A DNA stretch of 64,000 bases, from positions 434,001-498,000 of the forward strand of contig JARGXX010000037.1 of assembly GCA_030374765.1 (NCBI GenBank), written 5' to 3'. The notes below the pieces were generated by a model. It did not search any database and was not told where the DNA came from. It was given only the letters and a program-made list of their open reading frames with translations. The position numbers and the translations under genes were made by a program. Shown piece after piece: positions 10,362-20,727 of the stretch (position 1 is its first letter; every line of letters starts with the position of its first letter). The stretch is from Agarophyton chilense. Lineage: Eukaryota; Rhodophyta; Florideophyceae; Gracilariales; Gracilariaceae.

Positions 10362-13300
10362 AGGTCGCGCAGACGGTGAAGCCCTGGGCGCACGCACTCC
10401 TGGATCTAGAGTTAGGTCCGCAAAAGCGTTGATTTTACAGCCGGGTTCCCCGTCAGCCTCGATGATCAACGAACAGGCCTCTCGAAGGGATTATGATAAC
10501 CTGCAGCTAGCCCATAGCGACGTTCATTCCATCCCGACAACGGAGTTACCCTCAAACTTGGACGAGTCACAAAACGTGATTGAAGATGACACGCTACTCT
10601 ATGCGGATAATCGTCGCGTTCGTGCGCCACGTGTCTCACACAAGAGTGGTAATGTCCGCTTTTCGCGTCCCGGTGGGAGAGATACCCGCCCCGCGGTGAA
10701 GTTCGCCGAACCTCGCTACCAAACACCGGCTTCTGGTCTGATTTTTCATCTCTGCTACAAACCAGGTCACACGTCTCCACAATGTGTGTTGTCTCTCCGA
10801 GAATGGGCACAAGTCGTAGTCAATTACAAGGCCCTATCTTCGGAGGACAAAGCAGCTGTTCCGATTGCATCGTATATCCGTGCTCTAACGGATGTTCCAC
10901 GTCACGTGTCGCTTCCCCGAGCTCGGGTGGTACCTGCAACGGAATCCCGTGTCACCAACGTGGTCGATCACCCCACTGCTTCTGCGGTACCTTCTGGACC
11001 TGATGCCCAGGCGTTGCCCGCTCAACGCCCTGAGCAGCCGCCTCCGGCGGAGCAGGCCCAGAAAAAAACTAAATGTTGGAGTCTCCTCTCAAGGAGAGGC
11101 ACCCTCAGAGTCGAGGTCGACGGCGCCCGAGGCGTCCAAGCCTCGCTCCCGATCAAAATCCTTTCAATGAAAGAGGCTGACGATGACGTGAACTCGGAAC
11201 AAGTTAGTGTTCTGCGTCGTCCGTGGAAACGTGTTTCACATAACCGGTTCCCGGATAGAGTTTTGGTGATGTCCAAGAGAAACTACAACGTCTTTTCTGA
11301 CCTTGGCCTTTCACCCCAGTTTATGGTGCGACACCTTACCGTCTTAGACACCGGTGCCGGTCCGAACTTTGTCGTGGAGGAAGTGTGACCGCCTGCTTTG
11401 CAGTCTAGGATCCGCCGCTACCAAGTCCCGGAGGTCGCTGACGCGAACAACAAACCGTTAGATACGGTGGGTTTCATAGAACTGGTAGTTTACGTTGGCA
11501 CTCGCGTGGTGAAACTGGACTTCGTCGTATGTCGGAAATTAGCAACTCCAGTCATCTTGGGTTGTGACTTTTGCAACCGCTTCGTCGAAGCGATCTTCCC
11601 CCGCCAACGTCGTGTCGAGATGGAGGACGGATCGTCCACTCCGATCGTTCGTCGTCCGCTTAGGCGTGCCACGAAGAAGCATGTCCCGCTACCGGCAGCA
11701 CAGGAACCTGGACCGGATAACATTGAATCTAATAAGCTCCGCGTCGCAGCGTCGTTGTGCGTCCCCCCTGAGTCCAAAATGATGGTGAAAGTAACCTCCC
11801 GTTAACACGGACTCCGGGTCTTGCAACCATTGTCGTCACTGTATGACAGGCACAGCCTCGCAATTGCGAATGGAATCGTCCATGTGAAGCCAAACCAACC
11901 GTTTCACGTGCTGGTCGTCAACGTTGGGACTGTATCCCAGTATCTGGTGAAGAACCAAGTGATATGGTCCGTCATGCCGCACCCCATTGCTATGATGCCG
12001 ACAAAGCTGACCGCAGCTGACGTTCTCGGACTCGTTCACTCTAAGAAGGGGGACAGCCCGGAACCCGTTTCATCGCCAGTACCCGGGGTTCAACCTGTAA
12101 CATCAGGGAGGCAGCCCGTTTCGACGAGTGGTCACCGCCCCGATCCAGTCCAAGAACTCGAAGACCTGGATCTCAGCCACGTCCCGGATTCATACCGCCA
12201 TCGATTGCGAGAACTTTTAAGGGACTTCACCACTATGTGGGACGGCTCCCTTGGTGAGATTGCCACTACGGAACACCGGATTGATTTGCTACCGGACACC
12301 CGACCCATCTCTCAGCACCCATACCGTGCCGGACCCGCCGCACGCGTGAAGGAAAAGGCACAAGTGGATATAATGCTTCGAGCAGGAGTCATTGAACCGG
12401 ATCAGTCGCCGTGGCCTTCTCCAATAGTACTGGCTCCAAAGCAGGATGGTTCCTGGAGGTTTTGCGTCGACTACCGTCGGTTAAATACCGTCAACGTCAA
12501 GGACGTTTATCCAATCCCAAGAATGAACGAGCACATTGACTCGCTAGGCACCGCCACCGTCTTTTCAACCCTGGACGCCAATTGAGGATACTGGCAAGTT
12601 CCGGTAAGGAAGCAAGACCAGGATACAACCGCTTTCGCGTGTCACTCCGGTCTCTACCGTTTCAAACGGATGCCTTTTGGTCTTACCAACGCCCCCGCTA
12701 CTTTCCAGCGAGCCATCGACATCCTATTGGCTCGCTTCAAATGGCGTACCTGCCTGGTCTACCTGGATGACATAATCGTCTTCTCACATAATCTGGACAA
12801 ACATCTCACTCATGTGAGGGATATGACGACTGCGCTTCGAGATGCGGGTGTCACTCTTAAGATGAAGAAATGTGACTTCTTCACGGACACCGTGAAGTAT
12901 CTCGGCCATGTTATCCGTCCAGGACGTGTTACAATCGAGGAGACTCGTGTTGAGTCACTCAAAGAGGCTAAAGAACCGCGGACGCAAACCGAGCTTCGCT
13001 CCTTTCTGGGACTCGCAAACGTCTACCGACGATTCATCCCGCACTTTGCGGACAAAGCCGCACCGTTAAACACGCTTTTGCGGAAAGGCCAACCACCAAA
13101 ACTGGACCCCTTAACACCCGTTCAAACGGAATCTTTCAACTCTCTTAAGGATTCTGTCGTCTCCGCCCCGATCCTCTCGTTGCCCAAGCCTGGAAGGCCC
13201 TTCACCGTAGATACGGACGCCAGCCACTACGAAGTAGGTTGTGCACTGTTTCAAACTACACCCAATGGGTAAAGACGCCCCGTCGGGTACTAGTCCCGAT

Positions 13301-16079
13301 CGCTAAACGTCCACGAGAAGAATTACTCCGTCTAGGAGAAGGAAGGCTTTGCAGTAGTGCGGGCATTAAAAACATTTCGCCCCTATCTCATGGGTAATCA
13401 TTTCACCGTTTTTACGGACCACGCATCACTTCGATGGCTACTCTCCATCTCGGAGCCTTCAGGCCGCTTGATGCGTTGGCGTCTCCGTCTAGCGGAATTT
13501 GACTTTGACGTGCAGTACCGAAAAGGATCGTGCAACAGCCAAGCAGATGCTCTCTCCCGCCTGGTCACTACTGGCGAAGCACTACCCGTCAAAGGCGATG
13601 AAATACCCTGCTTTGAAGTGAATGGCGACGACGTTACCATCGAGGACGAGGAACGAGACACGGACTCTTCAGATTCCGGTTCCGAATTGAACCACTTTCT
13701 TCTCTCGGAAGATTCCAAAAAACCGTTAACAGGGAACTTCGTGCCTATTACTCCAGAGGAGATGATACGGGAGCAATAAGCTGACCCGTTCTGCGTGAAG
13801 GTCCGCGCTCAACTCAATGGAGGAGTTATTCTACCCTTTCAGGTGAATGACGCCGGATACCTTGTACAGATCGTCGGATCGCACCCACAAATCGTGGTAC
13901 CACATTACCTCCAGTCGAGAGTCCTGCGGTTGTCGCACTACTCCAAACTGAGTGGCCACGTCGGGGGACGGAAACTTTACCTCACCCTACGCCGTAACTT
14001 CTACTGGCCTGCCATGGCAGTGGACTGTTACGCATCTGTGCGGTTTTGTACCGATTTCGCTCGGAACCGTGTCAAAATCCGCCGTCATGCGACGAAGTTG
14101 AAGCTGTTTCCAGCTCGCGCTCCATTGGAGTTTTTGGCCATCGATATACTCGGTCCCTTCCTTACCAATAAGGGGAATTACAAGTTCTTACTCGTAATTA
14201 CGGATCGCTTCTCCAAGCTGGTCCGGACTGTACCGTTACGGAAGATCTCTGCTATGAGCGTGGCTCAAGCCTTCGTCCTACACTGGGTTTTCGTCTACGG
14301 TCCACCGGTCAACCTCCTCTCCGATAACGGGAGACAGTTCGCCTCTCGTTTCTTCGAGAATGTGTGTCGCATCTTGGACATTGAAAACCTGTTTAGGACC
14401 ACTTACCACCCCCAAACTAATGGGCAGGACGAACGGTTCAACCAGACATTACTTGCGACACTCCGTTCATACGTTGCAGACCACCCCAAAGATTGGGACT
14501 TGTTCACTGATGCGCTCACCTTTGCGTACAATACGCAGATGCACAGGAAAACTGGATTAAAGCCCTTCGAGCTGGTACTGTCCCGTATCCCAGCGCCCGT
14601 GGCGCTGGAACCACAGCCCACGCTGGATACCTTTCCGTCACCGACTGCTTACCGCGAAGCGTGGAAAACTTGGCTCACGAAGCTCGTTCGCGCCGCACGG
14701 CGTTCAATGGGCCGAGCCCAGGCCGTTATAAGCGTGACTTTGATACCAAAGCCCCTCGCTCGCCGCCACGTCTCGCCCCCGACGGTTATGTATTCATCCG
14801 CAAGGAGTATTGGAACCCAGAGAAGGAGAAACGCCACAAGCTGTCACCCGTTGCCGACGGCCCCTTTCGGGTTATTTCGGTGGCTCCCGACACTGTCGTT
14901 GTTGACCTCGCTGGTACTCACGAACGCATCTCCCACGATCGCGTGGTATCGGCTCCCCCGCCGTTAACATCCCAACCTACTGGTGTGACTGCTCCCGTTG
15001 AAACGGATTCATCGACCCCCTTACCCCAGGTCCACCCGCGTCCCTACGCTATACCACACCCATCTCGGGGTTTGTCTGACCTTCCGCTACCCGCGGCGCC
15101 CAACCCGCAAAGAATCGTGTCCGGCATTTGTCGCTCCTCCCCAGTCCACCCGACGGACACCAACCCCGGTGCATCGTCTAAGGAGGGGGAGGCGCCCGAC
15201 AGCCGTCGTAATCCGGTCGATACCGTCGCTCGAAACGCCGCACCGTCACGTGTCATTCTTCGCCCATCAGAGGTGCCTGATACCGATGTCCTGCACGACT
15301 CGACGCAGTCGCTATCCAAGTCTCAGAACGCAGCTGCGGATAACGCCACCAACACTCGCCGAGGTGTCACCACACGTGCAACACGGAATGCAAATGCGCT
15401 CGACGTACCGCAGCCTGATACAGTACGAGTGGACGACGCACCGCCAAGTACCCCGCACAGGGAGGCCGATACATCCACGGCGCCGACGCCGGACAGCCAG
15501 CCATTGGAACGCTCACGTGACTACAAGGAATCTCGCCGTGGGACAGAGAGGTGCGACAATGCGCCGCCGCCCCAGCGAATCTCACCGCCGAAGCGAGCTT
15601 CACCACGCCGACTAGCGGAACGACCACCCAGGTTACCCGCCGGTGTGGGCCCTCCAACCGGAGTGGGAAACGCCGAAGCAAACCAGGCACTTGGGGAAGA
15701 TGAACCGCCGAAGTCGGGTCGACATTTTACTCAGCCGAGGACTGCCTTGCGCGCTACACGGTCCGACCGGAGCGAAGCTGCCCAACGCGTGATCACTTCG
15801 GTACCCCCAAACTCAGGACGGGTACCACCCGGAAATAGCGACACCGTCATACGGGATGGCCGGGAAGTGTACCGACAAGAGTTCGTGGTCGGACGCATTC
15901 TGGAGCACTCCTACCACCCAGAGGGGTATATCCAACACTTGGTCCGTTGGTACGGGTACGGCCCCGAGTGGGATTCAGACGAACCGATAGAGCACCTAAC
16001 TCGGTCAAGGGTGGTACAGTATCATGGTCGTACTGTCACGGCTTTGCCGGCTACCATAGACCAAGCCCAAGTGGGATAA
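10362..16079 (+). pseudogene. gag-pol polyprotein of element B
   Basis: One frame covers 10362-14720; the rest continues in another frame to TAA 16077-16079, so there is one frameshift near 14720. Domains in order: variant zinc knuckle (Phe 10744, Cys 10753, His 10768, Cys 10783); protease DTGAGP at 11347; RT with intact YLDD at 12760-12771; RNase H starting PFTVDTDASH near 13200; integrase with H-H then a damaged second zinc pair (RFCTDF, where C-x2-C is expected), catalytic D in DILGP, D in LSDNG and E in QDERF; an integrase C-terminal region; a long Pro/Ser/Thr linker; and a chromodomain ending with LVRWYGYGPEWDSDEP (about 15865-16020). In-frame stops: 11386 TGA, 11803 TAA, 12583 TGA, 13270 TAA, 13291 TAG, 13333 TAG, 13777 TAA. 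Catalytic residues mostly survive, but the copy is dead as written. Confidence 0.9.
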
Positions 16080-16343
16080 GAAGGCACCCAATAGGGATAA
16101 AGGAACAGAACATCTGGATAAGGACCCTTGGAAGAAGGAGAAGATGCACAGAAGACCTGTAGAAGGACACTCAGAAGAAGTGGAAGAGAAGAAAGAAAGC
16201 AAATACGTCATAGACGGAAGCAGTTTACTATTTTCGAAGTTGCTGCACACACTACCGCACAGCAAGGTATACTAACCAAGTTCCCAAGGGATCAGTTGGA
16301 AGAACCCGGATTACCGTGCGCGCCAGCCGGATCGCTAGCGGAG

Positions 16344-18060
16344 TTACTCCCGCCGGCCAGGCGTGCCACGAGGGGCATCTCTCATCGTACCGATGTCGCC
16401 GCTCGCCACTTGTGCGTTCAGTCCAACACCCCGAAGGAACTGGGAGATCACGGCCGCCTCTGGGCGTATGGGAACCTCGATGACTTCCGGTTTGTCCGAC
16501 AACGCCGCCGCCACTGGATCGACGACCGCAGCTGCGTGAGTCGCTCCCAGCGCCGGCAGCGCCGTAGTATCGGCCCCATCGGGGTATCCCACGTCTTCCA
16601 TGACCTCGTCGCCACGTTATTCGCCCTCCTCCTCCGGGAGATCATCACTGCCCTAGGCGTAGTAGAAGTCATCCGAGTTGACAAACCCCACGGGGTGCCC
16701 GTATGGTATGCCTCGCGGAGCCATCCGGAGTGCCGACGCCTCTGCCTCGGAGATCTCTTGCTGCGCCCATGCATTAAAGAAGATGAAATCTCCCGCCAAC
16801 GGCGTGCGACGCCCCGGAGACCGATCAGCCCCACTGGCTTCTTGACCACGGCCGCTCTTCCGGACAGGCACGACAGCCCAGTCGACACTCCCAATGATGT
16901 CGGTGAGCTCCTGAGATTCATCAGCGTTATTGACACCTCCAAGAGGGAGTTGAAGGTCCAGCTGCCGGATGTAACCACGCAAACGCGGAGGAGGATACCA
17001 CAGTCGATACTGGTCGTAGGCTTCCCACAAGATGTACGCCGCGGCGCGGACTGCCCATTCTGTCAGGCCCAACGACCATAAGCCGGAGAGCGGATCCTCA
17101 ATGAGGTACGAGCCCAGATAGGAGACGACTGGAGGCAACTCCACGTAACATCCCCGGCACACCTCGACGGAGGACCACCACCCAGGCAGGAGAACGTATC
17201 GACTGAACTTATAGAAAGGACTAATCCGGTTTATCTCCGTGTTCTGAGAAGGGACAAGGAACCCAAAGCGGGATCTGCCCCGAAGCTCCTCGCGGATGAA
17301 GTTCTGTAACCACCGATATCGGGACTCACGACGAAGGTGACGGAACTCGGCACGAATGATCGGACGGACCCAGCAGATCGCTTCTTGACGCGCTTGCGGT
17401 TGACCGCGCCATGCGTAAGTTTCCAATGCCGCAAGGCGGTCACAATAGCCGATCTCACCCTGAGTCTGGTACATCCGTAGGTGTAAGCCGAATTCGTCGG
17501 GGATGGGGTATTGGAAGTTCGCCAGGGAGACGCGCATTGCCATCAGCACACGCCGCCACGAGTTCTTCGTCGAAGACCGCTGTCGGATGGAACCACGGAG
17601 CTCTCCGGAGAATCGCCGCATGTTGACTCGGGTTTAATCCGACGAGTTCGTCGTAACTGGCCCAGGTGTTTTCCGCAGGAGTGATGTGGCTTGAATCTTC
17701 AACAGGACCCGGGGATCGGCTCGGCGCGGTTAACGAGGCACTCCCCCGCGGAAGGGGAGCCGAATAGAAACCGGAGAAGTAACCCCGGCGGGGATTGTTA
17801 CCACCGTTCATCGGGAGTACTGGTCGCCGAGGTATCGGGATGTGTTCGCTGGAAGTTGGCGTAAGATGCGGAAGAACGCTCGAAGTTTGAGGAGTGGTTA
17901 CCGCGTTGGTGCGTTTTTCGTTCGGTTGTGCAGCTCTTCCTTCGGCAGTCGAGTTGTCGCTGTGCGCGTTACGCAGCTCACTTTTATGCCAGTTGGACCG
18001 TTGCCTCCCCGCCATGTCGACGGCGTGTTCGTCACCTAAGGAAGGGGATATGAAGGACAA
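16344..18060 (-). pseudogene. Antisense-encoded third ORF of element B
   Basis: Function unknown. It lies between the end of pol and the 3' LTR and points against pol. The frame opens at ATG 18060-18058, ten bases inside the LTR, or at ATG 18015. The first 200 codons (to 17455) are Pro/Ser/Arg/Asn-rich and probably disordered. A frameshift at about 17500-17600 leads to a second frame (17621-16653, 322 codons) that is Trp/Tyr/Arg-rich and looks folded, including ISPFYKFSRYVLLPGWW, YLGSYL and LWSLGLTEW. After TAG 16655-16653 the same frame stays mostly open to 16344. The central part matches the antisense ORF of element C in protein but not in codon choice. No signal peptide, long membrane segment or known fold is visible. 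The 2947-3180 ORF of fragment A is the same N-terminus. Confidence 0.7.
18037..18050 (+). other. Polypurine tract of element B
   Basis: TAAGGAAGGGGATA directly abuts the LTR start, the expected site for plus-strand priming. The homologous tract sits beside LTR A and a similar one beside the 3' LTR of element C. Confidence 0.75.
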
Positions 18061-19006
18061 TGCCCTTCGAGGGGGTTTCTTCCCAAGACTTAGAGATTTC
18101 GCTCGCTTGAGGACTAGCTTGGTCTATGACAAGCTATACCGCTATTACGTGGCGACGGCCGGTTAGGACCGGAAGTGCACACTGGTGGAACACGTGGACT
18201 GCACGGATGCCAACGCTCGAGTACGAGGCGTGCCACACGTGGCCCGGACTGTACCTAATGGTTAGTATTATTTAGTAGTTTTTAGTATTTATTTAGCTAG
18301 TCTATCGCTATTTAGTGTCTATTTTTCGGGCGCGCGCCCACTGTCAGGGGCCGCGCGCCACAACACTTCGGAGGTTGAGCACTGCTCCCCAGTAAACACC
18401 TTCTTGGGAGATCCCAAGGAGGGAGTCTTGGCTTTGAACTTTTCGCCTTCTGCGCGTCTTCACCGCATAATGCGTGAGCGCCCGTTGCACGTTAGTTCAT
18501 CCACCCCTCTGTCGACCAGAATTCTACCACCACCGTGGGTTCATATTCAATCGCCGACACTTGTCGTAGTCTCGCCCCTGTATAGGGTCTCGCCCCCGTT
18601 TTCCTCTTGTTCTCCTTTTTGGCTCTCGTGAGTGGCCGCCTCACTCACCCCGCTCGCCCACCTCATACACGTGCTTCCTCGCTCCTTTCCCGACAATCCC
18701 GGTGATACTGCTCCGCCTAGGATTGGTTACACCCCGGACTGTGCCGTGCTCACCTTAACAGTCTAGGTGTATCCCGCCGGACTGGCCTCGGTCTTACACC
18801 CGAATTCGTCGTGCCCTTCCAGAGTGGCTCTGTTTCTGTGCTCCGGTGGGACGCGTATCCTCCGCCTGAGGCGTGTCTCTCAAGAGAGGAAGATCCCGAA
18901 CACCTTCGTGGTGTCTCCGCTCCAAGCGTTGTAACATCTTCGTGGTGTCTCCGCTCCAAGCGTTGTAACATCTTCGTGGTGTCTCCGCTCCAAGCGTTGT
19001 CCTACA
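18051..19006 (+). repeat. 3' LTR of element B
   Basis: 956 bp, starting TGAAGGACAATGCCC and ending TTGTCCTACA. Aligns end to end with LTR A. It is longer mainly because a 34-bp unit near its end is repeated. It should supply the poly(A) site for pol. Its left edge also carries the start codon of the antisense ORF, which implies antisense transcription out of the LTR. Confidence 0.9.
18904..19000 (+). repeat. 34-bp tandem repeat inside LTR B
   Basis: Two full copies (18904-18937, 18938-18971) and a 29-base third copy of a unit beginning CTTCGTGGTGTCTCCGCTCC. LTR A has a single copy, so the expansion arose after the copies separated. Confidence 0.95.
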
Positions 19007-20727
19007 GAAACTACAGAGTGCGATGCGATGTGTATGACTCACAGGGTTATACTTAGCCGGCATTGGCAAGTGGCGGAAACATTGTCGTAAGTTCTAGTGA
19101 TGATGCGGGAGTGGACCTTTCCGCATTCGCCACGAAGGCTGAAGACGCAAATCTGGCTGGTGGTCACTCAACGTAACAGCAGCTGGGAACACACATGGTG
19201 ATTTTCATCCTTTTCACATGAAGGAGCTCGTCAACTGTGGATTCCAAGGCGTTGGTCACCTTTACTAAAGGTCTGAACCACATCACAGGCAATTCGATTC
19301 CAAATGGAATTCAAAGTGCCAGATATGTGCGCGCTGCGGCAGCTCTCGCCAGTCTGACGCCAGACCTTGGTGTAGAGTATGGCACGGAGACATTGCTTCG
19401 TGAGTATCACTATCAATGCGGTTCAACGAACGCCGGGTACAGCTGCCCTACTGCAATTGCAGGACCTCTTAGACTTCTACGATCTTATAACAGAGCTGAA
19501 ATTGGCTTCATGTTCTGGAAGGAGGACGCGGCGACGGCTTCGACAGAACTTGGAGGCAAGCGAGGAGAATATCGTAGTAATATGGCTGGAACTGTACGCA
19601 GTGATGGAACAGCAAATCGCAGTGGCTGTTCCGAAGAACTGTCCATGTGGATAGATTTAAAGAGCTGCAAACTGGTATAAGTTCAAAGGCAAGAGGCGGG
19701 CAGAATTGAAGAATGTCGATGTTTCGACCAAATGTCCACTTGAGTATGGCGGCTGTGTATGTGATCGCAGATTGCAATTGTGCTCGTTGTCTACGTCAGA
19801 TTTGGTTACATCTTGGTCGGGCGTGTTGGAATCCGGTACTGAGAGGGCAGTGCCTTCCGGCACTGTCACCTCAGTATACTCTTGCTTGCGCAGGTATTCA
19901 AAAGCAACTTTCTCAGCGGAATTGGTGCGCCCCTGGTCTTCGTCGTCGCCGTCATCTTCGGTGACGACCATGGGCGCAGTGCGCGACATCGGGTGCAACG
20001 GAGAGCGTACAAATTGTGAAGGATGATGATCAACGGAAACCATTGTAGGGTTTCTTGCGTTCGGTCGCCGGTGTACAGAGTTCGGAGTGCTAGGGTTCAC
20101 ATTTTGAAGGGCAGGGCAGGGCAAACGTATTGTGTTTTATGTCTGGCGTTCGCAGCCCAAACACATGAAAGGAGAGAGAATGGAAAGTTCTCAGTTGTCC
20201 CTCCGGCGCTCTGCTCTTCGGTACCGCATGCAAGAGGCTTGGACAGAACAGGGTGAAGCAGGAAGGCCTTCTTTTGCGCCCAAAAAGGCGCAAGATTCTG
20301 GAATATAGACTTGGCTTGGTAGTTGATCCTTGTCGATGTAGAGCCGAGGAGGCTGTTGGCGAGAGGAGCTGCTTTGTTGTCGCCCGATGAAATTGTCAGA
20401 CTTGCACAATCATACCTTTCATACGCGAATAGACACTTCTCACAACCGCGTCGAGCCGCATTCCGCAGGTCTTTTCTACACGAAACTCGACGCCATCGAT
20501 TGCCCGCGAAAAAGAAATCCAATTGAAACCCTCGCTAGAGTAATCAGTGTTCGTCAGCTGTTGCAGATTGAGTTTCTTCTGCATGTCCCGTCCCGGCCTC
20601 AGTAGCGATTGTCTCCTCGTGCCAGTTCCATTTTGAAGGACCTGCATCCACGAAGCTCTGCGGAACTCATGACTACCACAACTGAGACGTCCAGATAAAG
20701 CCCGCAATATCATGGGCTGTTCTCAAG
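19007..20727. other. No gene recognised between LTR B and COG6 relic
   Basis: Several open stretches exist: plus strand 19237-19680 (148 codons including the stop), minus strand 20124-19657 (156 codons, with an Asp/Glu-rich middle) and minus 20522-20097 (142 codons). None has a motif that I recognise. They overlap one another on opposite strands, so at most one per place can be real. Confidence 0.4.

Larger units (their letters stand above)
10362..19006 (+). mobile_element. Ty3/gypsy chromodomain element B, 5'-truncated
   Basis: Internal sequence begins abruptly in gag at about 10362 and runs through zinc knuckle, protease, reverse transcriptase, RNase H, integrase and chromodomain to 16079. 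It then passes an antisense ORF region, a polypurine tract and one LTR (18051-19006). There is no 5' LTR, PBS or gag start. Domain order PR-RT-RH-INT-chromodomain defines it as Ty3/gypsy, chromovirus-like. Bases after the LTR (GAAAC) cannot be paired with a target duplication because the 5' end is missing. Confidence 0.9.

Noticed and set aside
9668-10432. Treating the 254-codon ORF as gag of element B
   Set aside because: It enters the element in a frame different from gag, shares nothing with the gags of A, C or D, and homology to A starts only at about 10362.
10362-14967. Idea that TAA/TAG are read as Gln and TGA as Arg or Trp (altered code or stop suppression)
   Set aside because: The intact host genes (GUCD1-like, BAG, HEAT) use no in-frame stops over thousands of codons, and COG6 and RCC1 relics also have truncations or frameshifts; decay by transitions is simpler.
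16128-17081. Plus-strand 317-codon ORF in the 3' part of element B
   Set aside because: Arg/Thr-rich translation without matching segments in element C, whereas the minus-strand frame has them; judged a shadow of the antisense ORF.
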